A stretch of 64,000 nt of DNA, taken from assembly GCA_001799285.1 (NCBI GenBank), contig MGTD01000007.1, positions 1 through 64,000 on the forward strand, in the 5' to 3' direction. This DNA comes from Deltaproteobacteria bacterium RIFOXYD12_FULL_56_24 (GTDB taxonomy: Bacteria > Desulfobacterota > Desulfobulbia > Desulfobulbales > Desulfurivibrionaceae). Positions 52,890 through 61,933 of this stretch are shown in pieces; position 1 is the stretch's first letter, and the number at the start of each line of letters is the position of its first letter. The notes under the pieces are model-generated. The model made no database searches, was not told where the DNA came from, and saw nothing but the letters and a program-made list of their open reading frames with translations. The translations under genes and the position numbers were made by a program.

Positions 52890-54184
52890 TACACTTCAAC
52901 AAGCCCCCCCACACCGGCAACGAAGAGCAGTACGTTCTTGAAGCGATGAAGAGCCCGCAGATCTCCGGGGACGGAGCGTTCGGCAAGCGCTGCCAGCGCT
53001 GGTTTGAAGAGCAGCTCGTCTGCCGCAAGGCCCTGCTCACTCCCTCCTGCACCCATGCCCTGGAGATGGCCGCGATCCTCATCGGCATCGAGCCCGGCGA
53101 TGAGGTGATCATGCCCAGCTATACCTTTGTCAGCACCGCTAACGCCTTTGCCCTGCGCGGAGCCCGCATCGTCTTCGTGGACATCCGCCCGGACACGATG
53201 AACATCGACGAGACCCGGATCGAGGCGGCGATCACCCCGCAGACCAAGGCCATCGTCCCGGTGCATTATGCCGGAGTGGGCTGTGAGATGGACGAGATCA
53301 TGACCCTGGCCGAGAAATACTCCCTTTTTGTCATCGAGGACGCGGCCCAGGGCATGATGAGCCGCTACAAGGGCCGACCGCTGGGGACCATCGGCCATCT
53401 CGGCACCTACAGCTTCCATGAAACCAAGAATTACACCAGCGGCGGCGAGGGCGGCCTGCTGCTCATCAACGATGGCCGCTTTACCGAGAGGGCTGAGATC
53501 ATCCGCGAAAAGGGGACCAACCGCAGCCAGTTCTTCCGCGGCATGGTGGACAAGTACAGCTGGGTGGACATCGGCAGCAGCTATCTGCCCTCCGAGCTGC
53601 AAGCGGCCTACCTCTGGGGGCAGCTGGAAATGGCCGAGGCCATCAACGGTGACCGGCTCGCCAGCTGGCTGGCCTACCGCGACAAGCTTGGCCCCCTGGC
53701 CGCCGCAGGGGTGATCGAGCTGCCGGTGGTCCCGGAAACCTGTCTCCACAACGCGCACATGTTTTATCTCAAGGTCAAGGATCTGAAGGAGCGCACCGCG
53801 CTTCTGGCGCAATGCCGACAGGACGAGATCGGGGCGGTGTTTCACTATGTGCCGCTGCACAGCGCGCCGGCCGGGCTGAAATATGGGCGCTTTTCCGGCC
53901 GGGATATCTACACCACCAGCCAGAGCGAACGGCTCATCCGGCTGCCCCTCTATTATGGCATGACAGAGGCGGAGATTGACACGGTCTGCGAAAAGATTAC
54001 GGAATGGAGCGGGGGAAACGTAACCGCTCACGGGGCAAACCCACAAAGGTCAAGTAACCACGAAACAAGCGGTCACAGGGTGCCGCAGGTTGCGGTAAGC
54101 GGGGCGGCGATGCGTACTTTTGTACGTGAGCCGGACCGATCGCCGCAAGATGTGGTGCCCTGTGATCGCTTACGGGAAAACTGA
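52886..54184 (+). CDS. wecE: DegT/WecE-type sugar aminotransferase with MITE tail
   Basis: A 432-residue frame whose first ~378 residues are a PLP sugar aminotransferase (WecE/RffA-like). It opens HFNKPPHTGNEEQYVLEAM, and the PLP region is FVIEDAAQGMMSRYKGRPLG (~residue 150) with catalytic Lys in FHETKNYTSGGEGG (~180). It would convert dTDP-4-keto-6-deoxyglucose to a 4-amino sugar. The final ~54 codons come from an in-frame MITE; without it the gene would end EWSGGN with TGATG overlapping the next start. The last residues are unrelated to any aminotransferase. Confidence 0.85.
   Translation: MIHFNKPPHTGNEEQYVLEAMKSPQISGDGAFGKRCQRWFEEQLVCRKALLTPSCTHALEMAAILIGIEPGDEVIMPSYTFVSTANAFALRGARIVFVDIRPDTMNIDETRIEAAITPQTKAIVPVHYAGVGCEMDEIMTLAEKYSLFVIEDAAQGMMSRYKGRPLGTIGHLGTYSFHETKNYTSGGEGGLLLINDGRFTERAEIIREKGTNRSQFFRGMVDKYSWVDIGSSYLPSELQAAYLWGQLEMAEAINGDRLASWLAYRDKLGPLAAAGVIELPVVPETCLHNAHMFYLKVKDLKERTALLAQCRQDEIGAVFHYVPLHSAPAGLKYGRFSGRDIYTTSQSERLIRLPLYYGMTEAEIDTVCEKITEWSGGNVTAHGANPQRSSNHETSGHRVPQVAVSGAAMRTFVREPDRSPQDVVPCDRLREN
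54020..54173 (+). mobile_element. Complete 154-bp MITE at 3' end of wecE-like gene
   Basis: GTAACCGCTCACGGGGCAAAC ... GCCCTGTGATCGCTTAC, flanked by GGGGAAAC (54012-54019) and GGGAAAAC (54174-54181), 7/8. It is in frame with the aminotransferase and adds the peptide containing SGHRVPQVAVSG and REPDRSPQDVVPC; 154 + 8 = 162 bases. Removal restores the TGATG coupling to the following gene. Confidence 0.88.
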
Positions 54185-54546
54185 TGGCGCATCTTTATAT
54201 CTTCGGCACGATCCTCTTCACCGTTTACGGCCAGCTGATCATCAAGTGGCGGGTGCCGTTTCACGGTAATCTGCCCGGCGAGACGCTGCCCAAGCTGATC
54301 TTTCTGCTTAAGCTCTTTTTTGATCCCTTTATCATGAGCGGCTTTGTCGCCGCTTTTCTCGCCTCGCTCTGCTGGATGGCGGCCATGACCGCCTTTGAGC
54401 TCAGCTACGCCTACCCCTTCATGGGCCTCAACTTTGTCCTGGTTTTTCTAGCCTCCGCCATCCTGCTCAGCGAACAGGTCACCCTGTACAAGGTGGTCGG
54501 CCTGATCCTTATCGTGTTGGGGATCGTTATCTCCAGCCGGGGATGA
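54184..54546 (+). CDS. EamA/SMR-like small membrane transporter
   Basis: A 120-residue protein with four predicted transmembrane helices. FELSYAYPFMGLNFVLVFLASA and the final LILIVLGIVIS match half-size EamA/ArnE-F-like proteins that flip undecaprenyl-phosphate amino sugars. Its ATG overlaps the aminotransferase stop (TGATG). In this cluster it likely moves the lipid-linked sugar across the inner membrane, as a dimer. Confidence 0.8.
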   Translation: MAHLYIFGTILFTVYGQLIIKWRVPFHGNLPGETLPKLIFLLKLFFDPFIMSGFVAAFLASLCWMAAMTAFELSYAYPFMGLNFVLVFLASAILLSEQVTLYKVVGLILIVLGIVISSRG

Positions 54547-54601
54547 TTACCTTTTGCCAGCAGCCCCCCTGCCACCATTTTTTTAAACCCTATTGCAGAG
54601 C

Positions 54602-55783
54602 CTAATCGCGGTTGTAGATATCGGGCCGGAACTGGATGATGCCTTCCCGGTCAACCCAGGCGGTCATGTAGGCGATATGGACGGGGATGGGCGAGGGAAT
54701 GGCCACGGTAAGCGTCTTTTCGCGGGAGATCGCCGCGGTCAGGGCCTCCATGGAGCCCAGGGAAGTGCCTTGGAGAAGGTAAACGGCCAGGTCCAGGGGC
54801 CTTGCCAGACGGATGCAGCCGGAGCTGAAGGTGCGGGAGTTTTGCTGGAACAGCGCCCGGGACGGGGTATCATGCAGGTAGACATCGTAGGGATTGGGAA
54901 AGAGAAATTTCACCTGGCCGAGGGCATTGGCGGGTCCGGGTTCCTGGCGCAGCCGGTAAGGAAAGCGGGATGGGGAAAGGTTTCCCCAGTCAATGGTGGC
55001 CGGGTTGATCTCCTCGCTGGACTTCCAGCCCCGGAATATCTGGAAATGCGACTGGCTGAGATACCCCGGATTTTTTTTGATTTTTGGGAGAAGATCCTTG
55101 GTGGCAATGCTGTGCGGCACCTCCCAGCTCGGATTGAGAACCAGGGAAGTGATGTTGCCAGTGAACACCGGGGTTTGCCGGTAGGTCTTGCCGACGATCA
55201 CCGGCATGGAGAGCCGGAGTTTACCATCCTCGTACAGCTTGAGGGTGAAGTCGGCGATGTTCACCAGAATATGGCGCGGTTCCAAAAGAGACGGCAGCGG
55301 CTGGCAGCGTTCGAGGCTTACGGCGAGCTGCCGGACGCGTTTGCTGATGGGGACATTGAGCTCGGTCATGGTTTTGGCCCCGACCACCCCATCGGTGGCA
55401 AGGCCATGGCGGGCCTGGAATCTCTGCACCGCCTCCTTGAGAAGTCCATCGAAAAGGTCTCCCTGGACCAGTGGCGCAGCCAGGTCTCCGCTTGCAACAA
55501 GGCGTTCCTTAAGAAAGTGGAGGCGTTCATCCTGGTCGCCTTCGCGCAGGGCGGGACCGACCGGAACCTGGGGCCAGCCGCCCTGGGCGGCAAGCTGCCG
55601 GTACTGGGCAAGGGCCTTCTCCAATCCGGGCAGCAGGCAGAGTTCTCCCCGTGCCGACGGGGCCTCGGGTGCCGCCATGGCGGGAACAGGAAGTATGGCA
55701 ATGACCAGGGTGCAGCAGAACAAGCGGAAGAGGTTCAGGGCCAGGGAGATGGGGGAGGCTGGTTTTTCCGGCCTGGCTACCAA
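54602..55783 (-). CDS. L,D-transpeptidase (YcbB/LdtD-like)
   Basis: A 393-residue exported enzyme. Signal peptide to about residue 38 (IAILPVPAMA). A peptidoglycan-binding domain (LLKEAVQRFQARHGLATDGV, ~112-131), then a YkuD catalytic domain (~172-340) with the nucleophile Cys in FSSGCIRLARP (~318). It should form 3-3 cross-links or attach lipoproteins to peptidoglycan. Preceded by a YcbK-like gene overlapping by 7 bases. Confidence 0.87.
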   Translation of the reverse strand: MVARPEKPASPISLALNLFRLFCCTLVIAILPVPAMAAPEAPSARGELCLLPGLEKALAQYRQLAAQGGWPQVPVGPALREGDQDERLHFLKERLVASGDLAAPLVQGDLFDGLLKEAVQRFQARHGLATDGVVGAKTMTELNVPISKRVRQLAVSLERCQPLPSLLEPRHILVNIADFTLKLYEDGKLRLSMPVIVGKTYRQTPVFTGNITSLVLNPSWEVPHSIATKDLLPKIKKNPGYLSQSHFQIFRGWKSSEEINPATIDWGNLSPSRFPYRLRQEPGPANALGQVKFLFPNPYDVYLHDTPSRALFQQNSRTFSSGCIRLARPLDLAVYLLQGTSLGSMEALTAAISREKTLTVAIPSPIPVHIAYMTAWVDREGIIQFRPDIYNRD

Positions 55784-56328
55784 GTGCGGAAGGCTCCTGA
55801 ATCGATATGAACGAAGTCGTTGCTCGGGTAATAGCCGACCCCGCCAAGGCGGGCCGAGAGGGCGGTGCGCTGGAGAGTGGCCAGGGCCGTGCCCGGGATG
55901 CGGATGTCCAGGGCGCGTCCTTCCAGGTGCAGGCTGTGTTTTGCCACCTTGTGGCCGAGGCTGAGCAGCCGGTTGTTGTATTCCGGCGAGCGAAAGCCGG
56001 AGATGATATGGATTTCGTTGTTGCGGCCCAGCCGGGAATTTATCAGGTCGAGAAAATCCAGGGTCTGGATATCAATGGGATGCTGCTCGTTTGTATGGTG
56101 GCAGCGCAGCAGCCAGTTCAGCTCTGTAATGGCTTGGGGGTTGTACTGGCCGTCCGGGTCGCGATAGGTGGCGTTGATTTTTTCGCCGGTGTGGATGTTG
56201 TACAGATTCAGTCGGCCTGACGGCTGTTCCGTGGAAAAAGAGGCCTTTGCCATCCCCGGATGGAGAAAGGCCATGGTTGTCAGCAGCGAGACCTTGAGGA
56301 AAGAGCGTCTACTGGTGGAACGGTGCAT
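55777..56328 (-). CDS. YcbK-like M15/DUF882 protein with Tat signal
   Basis: A 183-residue exported protein. The twin-arginine motif RRSFLK at residue ~7 precedes a hydrophobic signal; the mature domain has the zinc-peptidase-like HIISGFRSPEYN, HSLHLEGRALDIR and DFVHIDSG (metal/catalytic positions). This is the M15-type fold of YcbK, a predicted murein hydrolase, regularly beside ycbB as here. It overlaps the L,D-transpeptidase by 7 bases, so the two are coupled. Confidence 0.87.
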   Translation of the reverse strand: MHRSTSRRSFLKVSLLTTMAFLHPGMAKASFSTEQPSGRLNLYNIHTGEKINATYRDPDGQYNPQAITELNWLLRCHHTNEQHPIDIQTLDFLDLINSRLGRNNEIHIISGFRSPEYNNRLLSLGHKVAKHSLHLEGRALDIRIPGTALATLQRTALSARLGGVGYYPSNDFVHIDSGAFRTW

Positions 56329-56631
56329 AAAAGAATCCTCCTGGGTTTGTGTCCAAGCAGGAACGTGTGCGTTTGCAGGGGGTGAAGCATCAAGACGTCA
56401 CTTGGTTGCATATAATACTCATGTTTGTCTGACTTTGCCAGTTTTTCGGTAAACCATGGGATGGATGGGGCTCGCGGCAAATACGATCCGGTGAGAAATG
56501 TGCTGTCATTTCGCCTCGTTTTACCAACGCAAAAAAAAAAATGGGGCATGGAAAGTCTTGCTCTTGTCGTTCCCGCCACAAAAGATCGGCAAAATGTATC
56601 AAAATTCCTTCGAGATGGAGCCAGCTTGATG
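56329..56631. other. Intergenic region upstream of ycbK-like operon
   Basis: 303 bases. On the minus strand a TATTAT box (about 56415) could be the -10 of the ycbK promoter; no clear -35. Otherwise nothing recognised. Confidence 0.4.
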
Positions 56632-57681
56632 TCACTCAGCCGTTTCTCCCAGTTCCTTTTCAATCTGCTCGATGCTGGGCAGGCTGGTTTGCAACTCCTG
56701 AGGGAGGGCCGCCACCAATTGGTACTCGGCCACGCCGATGGGCTTGTTTGAATCGCGCAAAGCGTATTCGGCCACCACCCGGTTCTGCGACTTGCACAAC
56801 AGGATGCCGATGGTCGGGTTATCCTGCTCCGCCTTCATCTGGCTATCCACGGCGGCGAGATAAAAGCCCAATTGCCCAGTGTGTTCCGGTTTGAAGGCTC
56901 CGGCCTTGAGTTCTACCACCACATAGCAACGCAGCTTGAGGTGATAAAACAGCAGGTCGATGAAGAAATCGTCACCACCGACCTCGATATGCACCTGCCG
57001 CCCGACATAGGCAAAACCAGCGCCCAGTTCCAGCAGGAAGCGGGTAATGTGCTGAACAATGGCAGACTCGATGGCCCGCTCGTCAGCCTCCTGGCCCACG
57101 CCGAGAAAGTCCAGGCGATAGGGGTCTTTCAGCGATTCACGGGCAAGATCGGAGTGCGGGGCTGGCAACCGCTCATCAAAGTTGGTAACCGCTTTGCCGC
57201 TACGCTCAAGCAGGCGGGTCTCGATATGAATATTCAACACGTTGCGCGACCAGCCATGCTGAATGGCGCGCCCAGCATAGGCCAGACGCATTGCCGGGTT
57301 TTTCAGCCGGGTAAGCAAAACCAGGTTATGACCCCAGGGCAATTGTCCAACAGCCTGTTGGACAATTGCCTCATCCGGCCAAGCCTCGGCAAAGGCGCGC
57401 ATATACATCAGGTTGGCGCGGGAAAAGCCCTTCATCTCAGGAAAGGCGGTGCGCAGGTCGTGGGCCAGCCGGTCGATGACCTTGGCGCCCCAGCCCTGCT
57501 CTGCCTGCCGTTCCAGGATATCGCGACCGATTTGCCAGTAGAGCGCCACCAATTCACGGTTCACCGCCAGGCTGGCGCGTTGCTGGGCAATGTGGATGCG
57601 GCCTTTCAGCTCCGCCAGCCAGTCGGCGTAGCCGGCGGGGATGGCGGCGAGAGAGGCTGGAGGGTCGTTTTGCACACTCAT
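56632..57681 (-). CDS. yhcG: YhcG/DUF1016 PD-(D/E)XK nuclease-family protein
   Basis: A 349-residue protein. N-terminal helical domain with LVALYWQIGRDILERQ (~residue 37) and IDRLAHDLRTAFPEMKGFSR (~60-80); C-terminal PD-(D/E)XK core with FFIDLLFYH and RCYVVVELKAGAF (~248-270) as catalytic D...ExK. YhcG proteins are often found in defence regions and near restriction systems, as here beside McrBC, but their role is not proven. Start ATG 57679-57681 with AGGAG. Confidence 0.85.
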   Translation of the reverse strand: MSVQNDPPASLAAIPAGYADWLAELKGRIHIAQQRASLAVNRELVALYWQIGRDILERQAEQGWGAKVIDRLAHDLRTAFPEMKGFSRANLMYMRAFAEAWPDEAIVQQAVGQLPWGHNLVLLTRLKNPAMRLAYAGRAIQHGWSRNVLNIHIETRLLERSGKAVTNFDERLPAPHSDLARESLKDPYRLDFLGVGQEADERAIESAIVQHITRFLLELGAGFAYVGRQVHIEVGGDDFFIDLLFYHLKLRCYVVVELKAGAFKPEHTGQLGFYLAAVDSQMKAEQDNPTIGILLCKSQNRVVAEYALRDSNKPIGVAEYQLVAALPQELQTSLPSIEQIEKELGETAE

Positions 57682-57906
57682 GTCAATTCTCCTATGCAGT
57701 AGGACCATGCCGGATTATATGGTCAAGCTGTTGCCCCACATCGCGGCCCTGCTCATCTTCCTTTACCGCAAAAAGAAACAGGCAACGCCCGCCGCTTGAT
57801 TGCTGCCATTGGTGGCCGATCTGTGCCTTTTCCCGCGGACGGTAAAGGGTGCTTCAGATTATGTGTGGAAGGAGTAACGAAGCCCGTCCCTTGGGGCGCT
57901 CCAGGA

Positions 57907-59019
57907 TCATTCCAAAACATGCAAAAGCTGCTCTCGGATCTCCATTGCCGTCGCTCCAAGATCTACGGTGGCAAATCGAATTTCATGGTTCTGGATTACA
58001 ACAGCCTCGTTAACCATATCGCTCACCGAGGGGTGAAGGAGCAGGCCCGAGGCGTTTTCCGAGAGCGGATCACCATTACCTTCCTGAGATCGCAAGTAGG
58101 CGTAAATCTGATAGACATATCCGCTTCGCAATGTTTCTTCTCGATACCAACCACGGGTGACCACAGAGTTGAACTTCGTATCGATGACGATGCGGCGTCC
58201 TGCGTCCGAGTTGTCAAGGATGATGTCGGTTCGCATGGAGGGAAGGATTTTGTCTATGCCCACACTTTTGCTTTCAACCTGCCAGCCAATCGTTTTGCCC
58301 GCGCCGACGCGCCATCCTCTTTGGGAAAGTACGACATCGTAGAACCCGGCAATCCCTTTCTCGTAAAGCTTCCGAATCCAGGTTATTTCTCTATCCGGCA
58401 ACGATAATTGCTTTGCGCCCGCGGACTCTGTAGGCAGGGCAAGGTTGAAGGCAAGATGGGCCGCAGCAACCATTGGCTGATCATCTGCATCGTGTCTTCC
58501 GAAGCGGTCGATGGAAACCTCGCCACGACTCGGGCGTTCCCCGGCTACACCCATGCGTCTCAAGCTTGCCGCCAACGACCGGCATTGGTGTGCCAACGCA
58601 CCACGGAGAACGATTTTGGATATTTCCTCCAGTGCCGTCCGGACATAGCGGTTTCGGGCGGTATCGATTGTCAGCTCATCGAACCGGCAAGCAACCTTCC
58701 CGCGATCCAGCAGTCGATTCCTTTCGGTGTTCAGCAGGTCGATGCGCCCGCGCACGCGACCAAGAACTGCCTCCCGTGATTGGTAGCCATAACTCAAGTT
58801 GCGCTGAATATGGCGCTCGACGCGACGGCAAAGCATTTCTGCGACCAGGTCTGCGATATCGTCCGGATTATCCTCTACGGCGATCTTTGCCTTTTCGAGA
58901 TCCCTGAACAGATCCGATGCGTACAGCATTAGCAGCCAAAGGTTGCGCACCGGGATGCGGCCGATCCGGCCAATCCCTTCATGGGCGTCTGATATCAAGT
59001 TGGCTGCGGCAAATGTCAC
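57907..59019 (-). CDS. mcrC: McrC-type restriction nuclease subunit
   Basis: A 370-residue McrC/PF10117-like protein. RIPVRNLWLLMLYASDL (~residue 19), RVRGRIDLLNTERNRLL and the PD-(D/E)XK site TDIILDNSDAGRRIVIDTKF (~268-287) are recognisable. The GTG start lies 2 bases after the mcrB stop, hence coupled translation. It should cut DNA when driven by the McrB ATPase. Confidence 0.87.
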   Translation of the reverse strand: MTFAAANLISDAHEGIGRIGRIPVRNLWLLMLYASDLFRDLEKAKIAVEDNPDDIADLVAEMLCRRVERHIQRNLSYGYQSREAVLGRVRGRIDLLNTERNRLLDRGKVACRFDELTIDTARNRYVRTALEEISKIVLRGALAHQCRSLAASLRRMGVAGERPSRGEVSIDRFGRHDADDQPMVAAAHLAFNLALPTESAGAKQLSLPDREITWIRKLYEKGIAGFYDVVLSQRGWRVGAGKTIGWQVESKSVGIDKILPSMRTDIILDNSDAGRRIVIDTKFNSVVTRGWYREETLRSGYVYQIYAYLRSQEGNGDPLSENASGLLLHPSVSDMVNEAVVIQNHEIRFATVDLGATAMEIREQLLHVLE

Positions 59020-59021
59020 GA

Positions 59022-61592
59022 TCAGAACCTTTCAAGCAGGCGTTCTCTCGCCTTCCGGGACTTCTCGAGCGCATCGAACCAGTATTCATCAAGTAGTGGG
59101 CCGATCTCGGTATCAACCACCTGGCGGAACCATTCCCGTGCATCACTGATGGGAACACCAAACGGCGGTGTGACATAGCTGTGCCCCACTCGGAACTGAG
59201 GCCCGAGTCCGGTGTCGGCTGAGATTTCATTATTCAGGGCAATGAGACGCTTCTCGATTTCGACAAGGATTTCTGAATCAATACCGCACTGGGATTGAAC
59301 CCAATCGTGCCAGGGCTTGCCGAGCGTGGGTTCCAGATCGATGAAGGCGAAACGGCGCCGCAGCGCCAGATCGACCAGCGCGAGGGAGCGGTCGGCAATA
59401 TTCATCGTGCCGATAACATAGAGGTTGTCCGGGATGAAAACACGCTCGCCATCCGACCGTTTGTAGGAAAGCTCCAGGGCCTCATTCGGGGTTCTCTTGT
59501 CCACCTCAAGCAGCGTCAGCATCTCGCCGAAAATCTGTGCGGGATTCCCGCGATTGATTTCTTCGATGACGACGACATGCCTTGATGTCGGATCTTTTGC
59601 GGCGGCCTTCATCATCTCCACAAAAGGCCCATCCACCAGCGTGAGCTTGCCGTCGCCCACCGGCCGCCAGCCACGAATAAAATCCTCGTAAGAAAGGTTC
59701 GGATGAAACTGGACCGCTCGGACTTTGCTGTCGTCGCGTTGCCCCATAAAAGCGAAAGCCAATCGCTTGGCCAGCCAGGTCTTGCCGGTTCCCGGCGGCC
59801 CCTGGAGGATCAGGTTTTTCTTGGTTCGAAGGCGCTCGAGAATCTTTTCAAGTTTTTCTCGGGCAAGGAAACATCCATCGCCAATAATATCGTCTATCGA
59901 ATACGGCTCAATTGGTCGAGTTTCATCCACAACCGGAAGTGAAGTAGAAAAGAAATCTGTAAATCGCCTATATTTACCTAACTCAGCTTGAGGCAAGCTC
60001 AATAAAGCCAAGCCTTTTTCGGTAATCTGAACAAACCCTCTTCGAGGAAAATCAACCAGTTCCGCCCTTTTCAGATAAGACTTTGCCCAAGCTGCACGAT
60101 TGTCGAACAAAGGCTGTCCTGTCGACTCAAGAGTTACGACATCATACTTTTCGAGTCCCATTTCCGACTTCATTTTTTGGTAGACCTCATTTGCGAGATG
60201 CTCCTGCTCGTCTCTTATGAGTTTTAAAAATGGGATCATTAAATCATCAAACTTTGGCAGCAGGCCTCGCAGGTCGTCGGCTATTCCGTCTGGTGAAATT
60301 TCTTCATCATCGGTTTCAATATCCTGAATATCCGGGTCAGTCGCGTATGGATTGGCAGCTGTCCCGCTGTCTCTAAAAAGCCAAGCGGCAAGGGAAAGCT
60401 CTGGGAATGAATGAACTGGATACGCATCCTCTTGAAAGCGAGCCTCAAGGGTGTCCAGAACTGTCAGATAATCAGTGGCGTTGCAGCGCCCCTTGGGGCC
60501 GTTCAAGCCAACCTGAATGTTGAGCTTCTTGCTGATGTAACGCTGGGACTGTCCATCAAGGGTCGGGAAATTCCAAGGACGAATCCAGTAAAGCCCCATG
60601 GTAAGGTTCCACCCCACACCATGGCGCTGCGTCGCGTTGTCGTAGGCAGCGACAAATGTCGACCGTGTATCAGCATCATTCGATTGCGCAAAAGCAATTG
60701 CCTGTGCGAATGCTTCCCAGAGGGTGTCAATGTCATCTGCTTGGCGTTTGTTGTCGAACCCGAAAAACCATGACTTCTGATTGTTGAGAGTCGGAATCCC
60801 CTCAAAGGAACCTGGAACAGGCTCGGACACTCCAAGAAGGCTGGCAAGTTCGCTCGCAATAGCTTTGCGATTGGTATCGGTTATCCCCCGGTTGAATATG
60901 CCCATGGCCGTAAATGGGCAGATGTCCTTCAGGGGGCCATATGAGCCATCCGCAAATTGATCCTGCAGGTTGGAGAGACCATCAACCCTGGAGGCGATAG
61001 CATGAATCCCGGTAATCAGCTCATCTCGCCGATTCCGAAAGGTAAGGAGCTTGTCGGCCACCGCCTCGTAGAAGTGGGTCCACTTGAAACGGCGTTTGTC
61101 GACGGCGCTATCACCGAAACGCTCGCGCCAGTAAGGGGCATTGCGGAACCGGTTGATGTCTTGCGCCTTTTCCTCGAATGTGAATCCGATCAAGGCGTCT
61201 GTTGTCCAGTCGCCGGGCAAAACCCGCCAGACCGTGCTTCGATTGGTGTAGAAGTACCACTCGCGAGGAGGTTCGAAAGGTTTCCAGTCAACCTTCAAGG
61301 TGCGGCCATCGCCGAGGTTTTCCTTTACCGTGCCAATGGCTTTGATCGCCATGACTGAAACGGTTTGGCCCCGGTTATCAAAGGGGAGATCGTGCTTCCG
61401 TGTATAGGACGACTTGATCGCAATACGGTCCCCCACCTGGATGGACTTTACTGCGTCGAGGTATTTGTCCTGATAGCCATTTTCCCAAATGCCTTCCTGT
61501 AGAAAACGGCGGGTCTGATCATCGGTTCCGCCGTACGAGGCTCCGACAAACCAACAGGCTCGGGCTCCGGCTCCTTCAGGTTTTGAACTCAT
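59022..61592 (-). CDS. mcrB: McrB-type restriction ATPase with N-terminal EVE domain
   Basis: An 856-residue AAA+ protein. Residues ~1-110 resemble an EVE/PUA-like modified-base reader (ACWFVGASYGGTDDQTRRFL, KYLDAVKSIQVGDRIAIKSS). An unrecognised middle region follows to about residue 440. Then an Mrr-like winged helix (~residues 455-545: YQKMKSEMGLEKYDVVTLES) and the McrB AAA+ motor with LILQGPPGTGKTWLAKRLAF (~590), VIEEINRGNPAQIFGEML and MNIADRSLALVD. The complex probably restricts DNA carrying modified bases. Start ATG 61590-61592 with GGAGA; the region 59940-60360 is visibly more AT-rich than its neighbours. Confidence 0.87.
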   Translation of the reverse strand: MSSKPEGAGARACWFVGASYGGTDDQTRRFLQEGIWENGYQDKYLDAVKSIQVGDRIAIKSSYTRKHDLPFDNRGQTVSVMAIKAIGTVKENLGDGRTLKVDWKPFEPPREWYFYTNRSTVWRVLPGDWTTDALIGFTFEEKAQDINRFRNAPYWRERFGDSAVDKRRFKWTHFYEAVADKLLTFRNRRDELITGIHAIASRVDGLSNLQDQFADGSYGPLKDICPFTAMGIFNRGITDTNRKAIASELASLLGVSEPVPGSFEGIPTLNNQKSWFFGFDNKRQADDIDTLWEAFAQAIAFAQSNDADTRSTFVAAYDNATQRHGVGWNLTMGLYWIRPWNFPTLDGQSQRYISKKLNIQVGLNGPKGRCNATDYLTVLDTLEARFQEDAYPVHSFPELSLAAWLFRDSGTAANPYATDPDIQDIETDDEEISPDGIADDLRGLLPKFDDLMIPFLKLIRDEQEHLANEVYQKMKSEMGLEKYDVVTLESTGQPLFDNRAAWAKSYLKRAELVDFPRRGFVQITEKGLALLSLPQAELGKYRRFTDFFSTSLPVVDETRPIEPYSIDDIIGDGCFLAREKLEKILERLRTKKNLILQGPPGTGKTWLAKRLAFAFMGQRDDSKVRAVQFHPNLSYEDFIRGWRPVGDGKLTLVDGPFVEMMKAAAKDPTSRHVVVIEEINRGNPAQIFGEMLTLLEVDKRTPNEALELSYKRSDGERVFIPDNLYVIGTMNIADRSLALVDLALRRRFAFIDLEPTLGKPWHDWVQSQCGIDSEILVEIEKRLIALNNEISADTGLGPQFRVGHSYVTPPFGVPISDAREWFRQVVDTEIGPLLDEYWFDALEKSRKARERLLERF

Positions 61593-61933
61593 AATCGATC
61601 TCCCATAATGAGAAATGTCCGTAGTACATTTCTTGACCCGCAAAATGCTCTAGAGCAGGGCCGAGGGGCAGGTCTTGAAAAGCCACTTTTCCTTCTCATT
61701 ACCAAAAGAGACCCTTAAGTTCTCCAACTCACCCGCCTGTCTAAAACCTTCAGTGATTAGAATTACCACGATCATTATTATCCGGCATGAAGTTTTTGCT
61801 GGGGCTTCATATTCCACCTGCCCGAAGTTGGCCAGCTTCCGTGTGAGGATGAGATCATGTTCGATTTTCGGACATTTGCGGAGCAGTTCTTGGTCCCCTT
61901 GGTGCAATCCGAAAAATCGGGTAAGGTGGCACC
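61593..61933. other. Intergenic region between mcrB and umuD
   Basis: 341 bases between divergent genes. Holds an inverted repeat at 61611-61633 and unassigned AT-rich sequence. An 85-codon minus-strand frame (61650-61907) is not credible as a gene. Regulatory sites for both directions should lie here. Confidence 0.45.
61611..61633. promoter_or_regulatory. Inverted repeat upstream of mcrB (operator candidate)
   Basis: AGAAATGT-CCGTAGT-ACATTTCT: perfect 8-base arms, 7-base spacer, 19 bases upstream of the mcrB start. Geometry suits a dimeric repressor. No regulator gene is adjacent. Confidence 0.45.

Noticed and set aside
61850-61933. Possible LexA box upstream of umuD (TGTTCGATTTTCGGACA)
   Set aside because: Arms mismatch and the LexA consensus of this lineage is not certain enough to me; not listed as a site.
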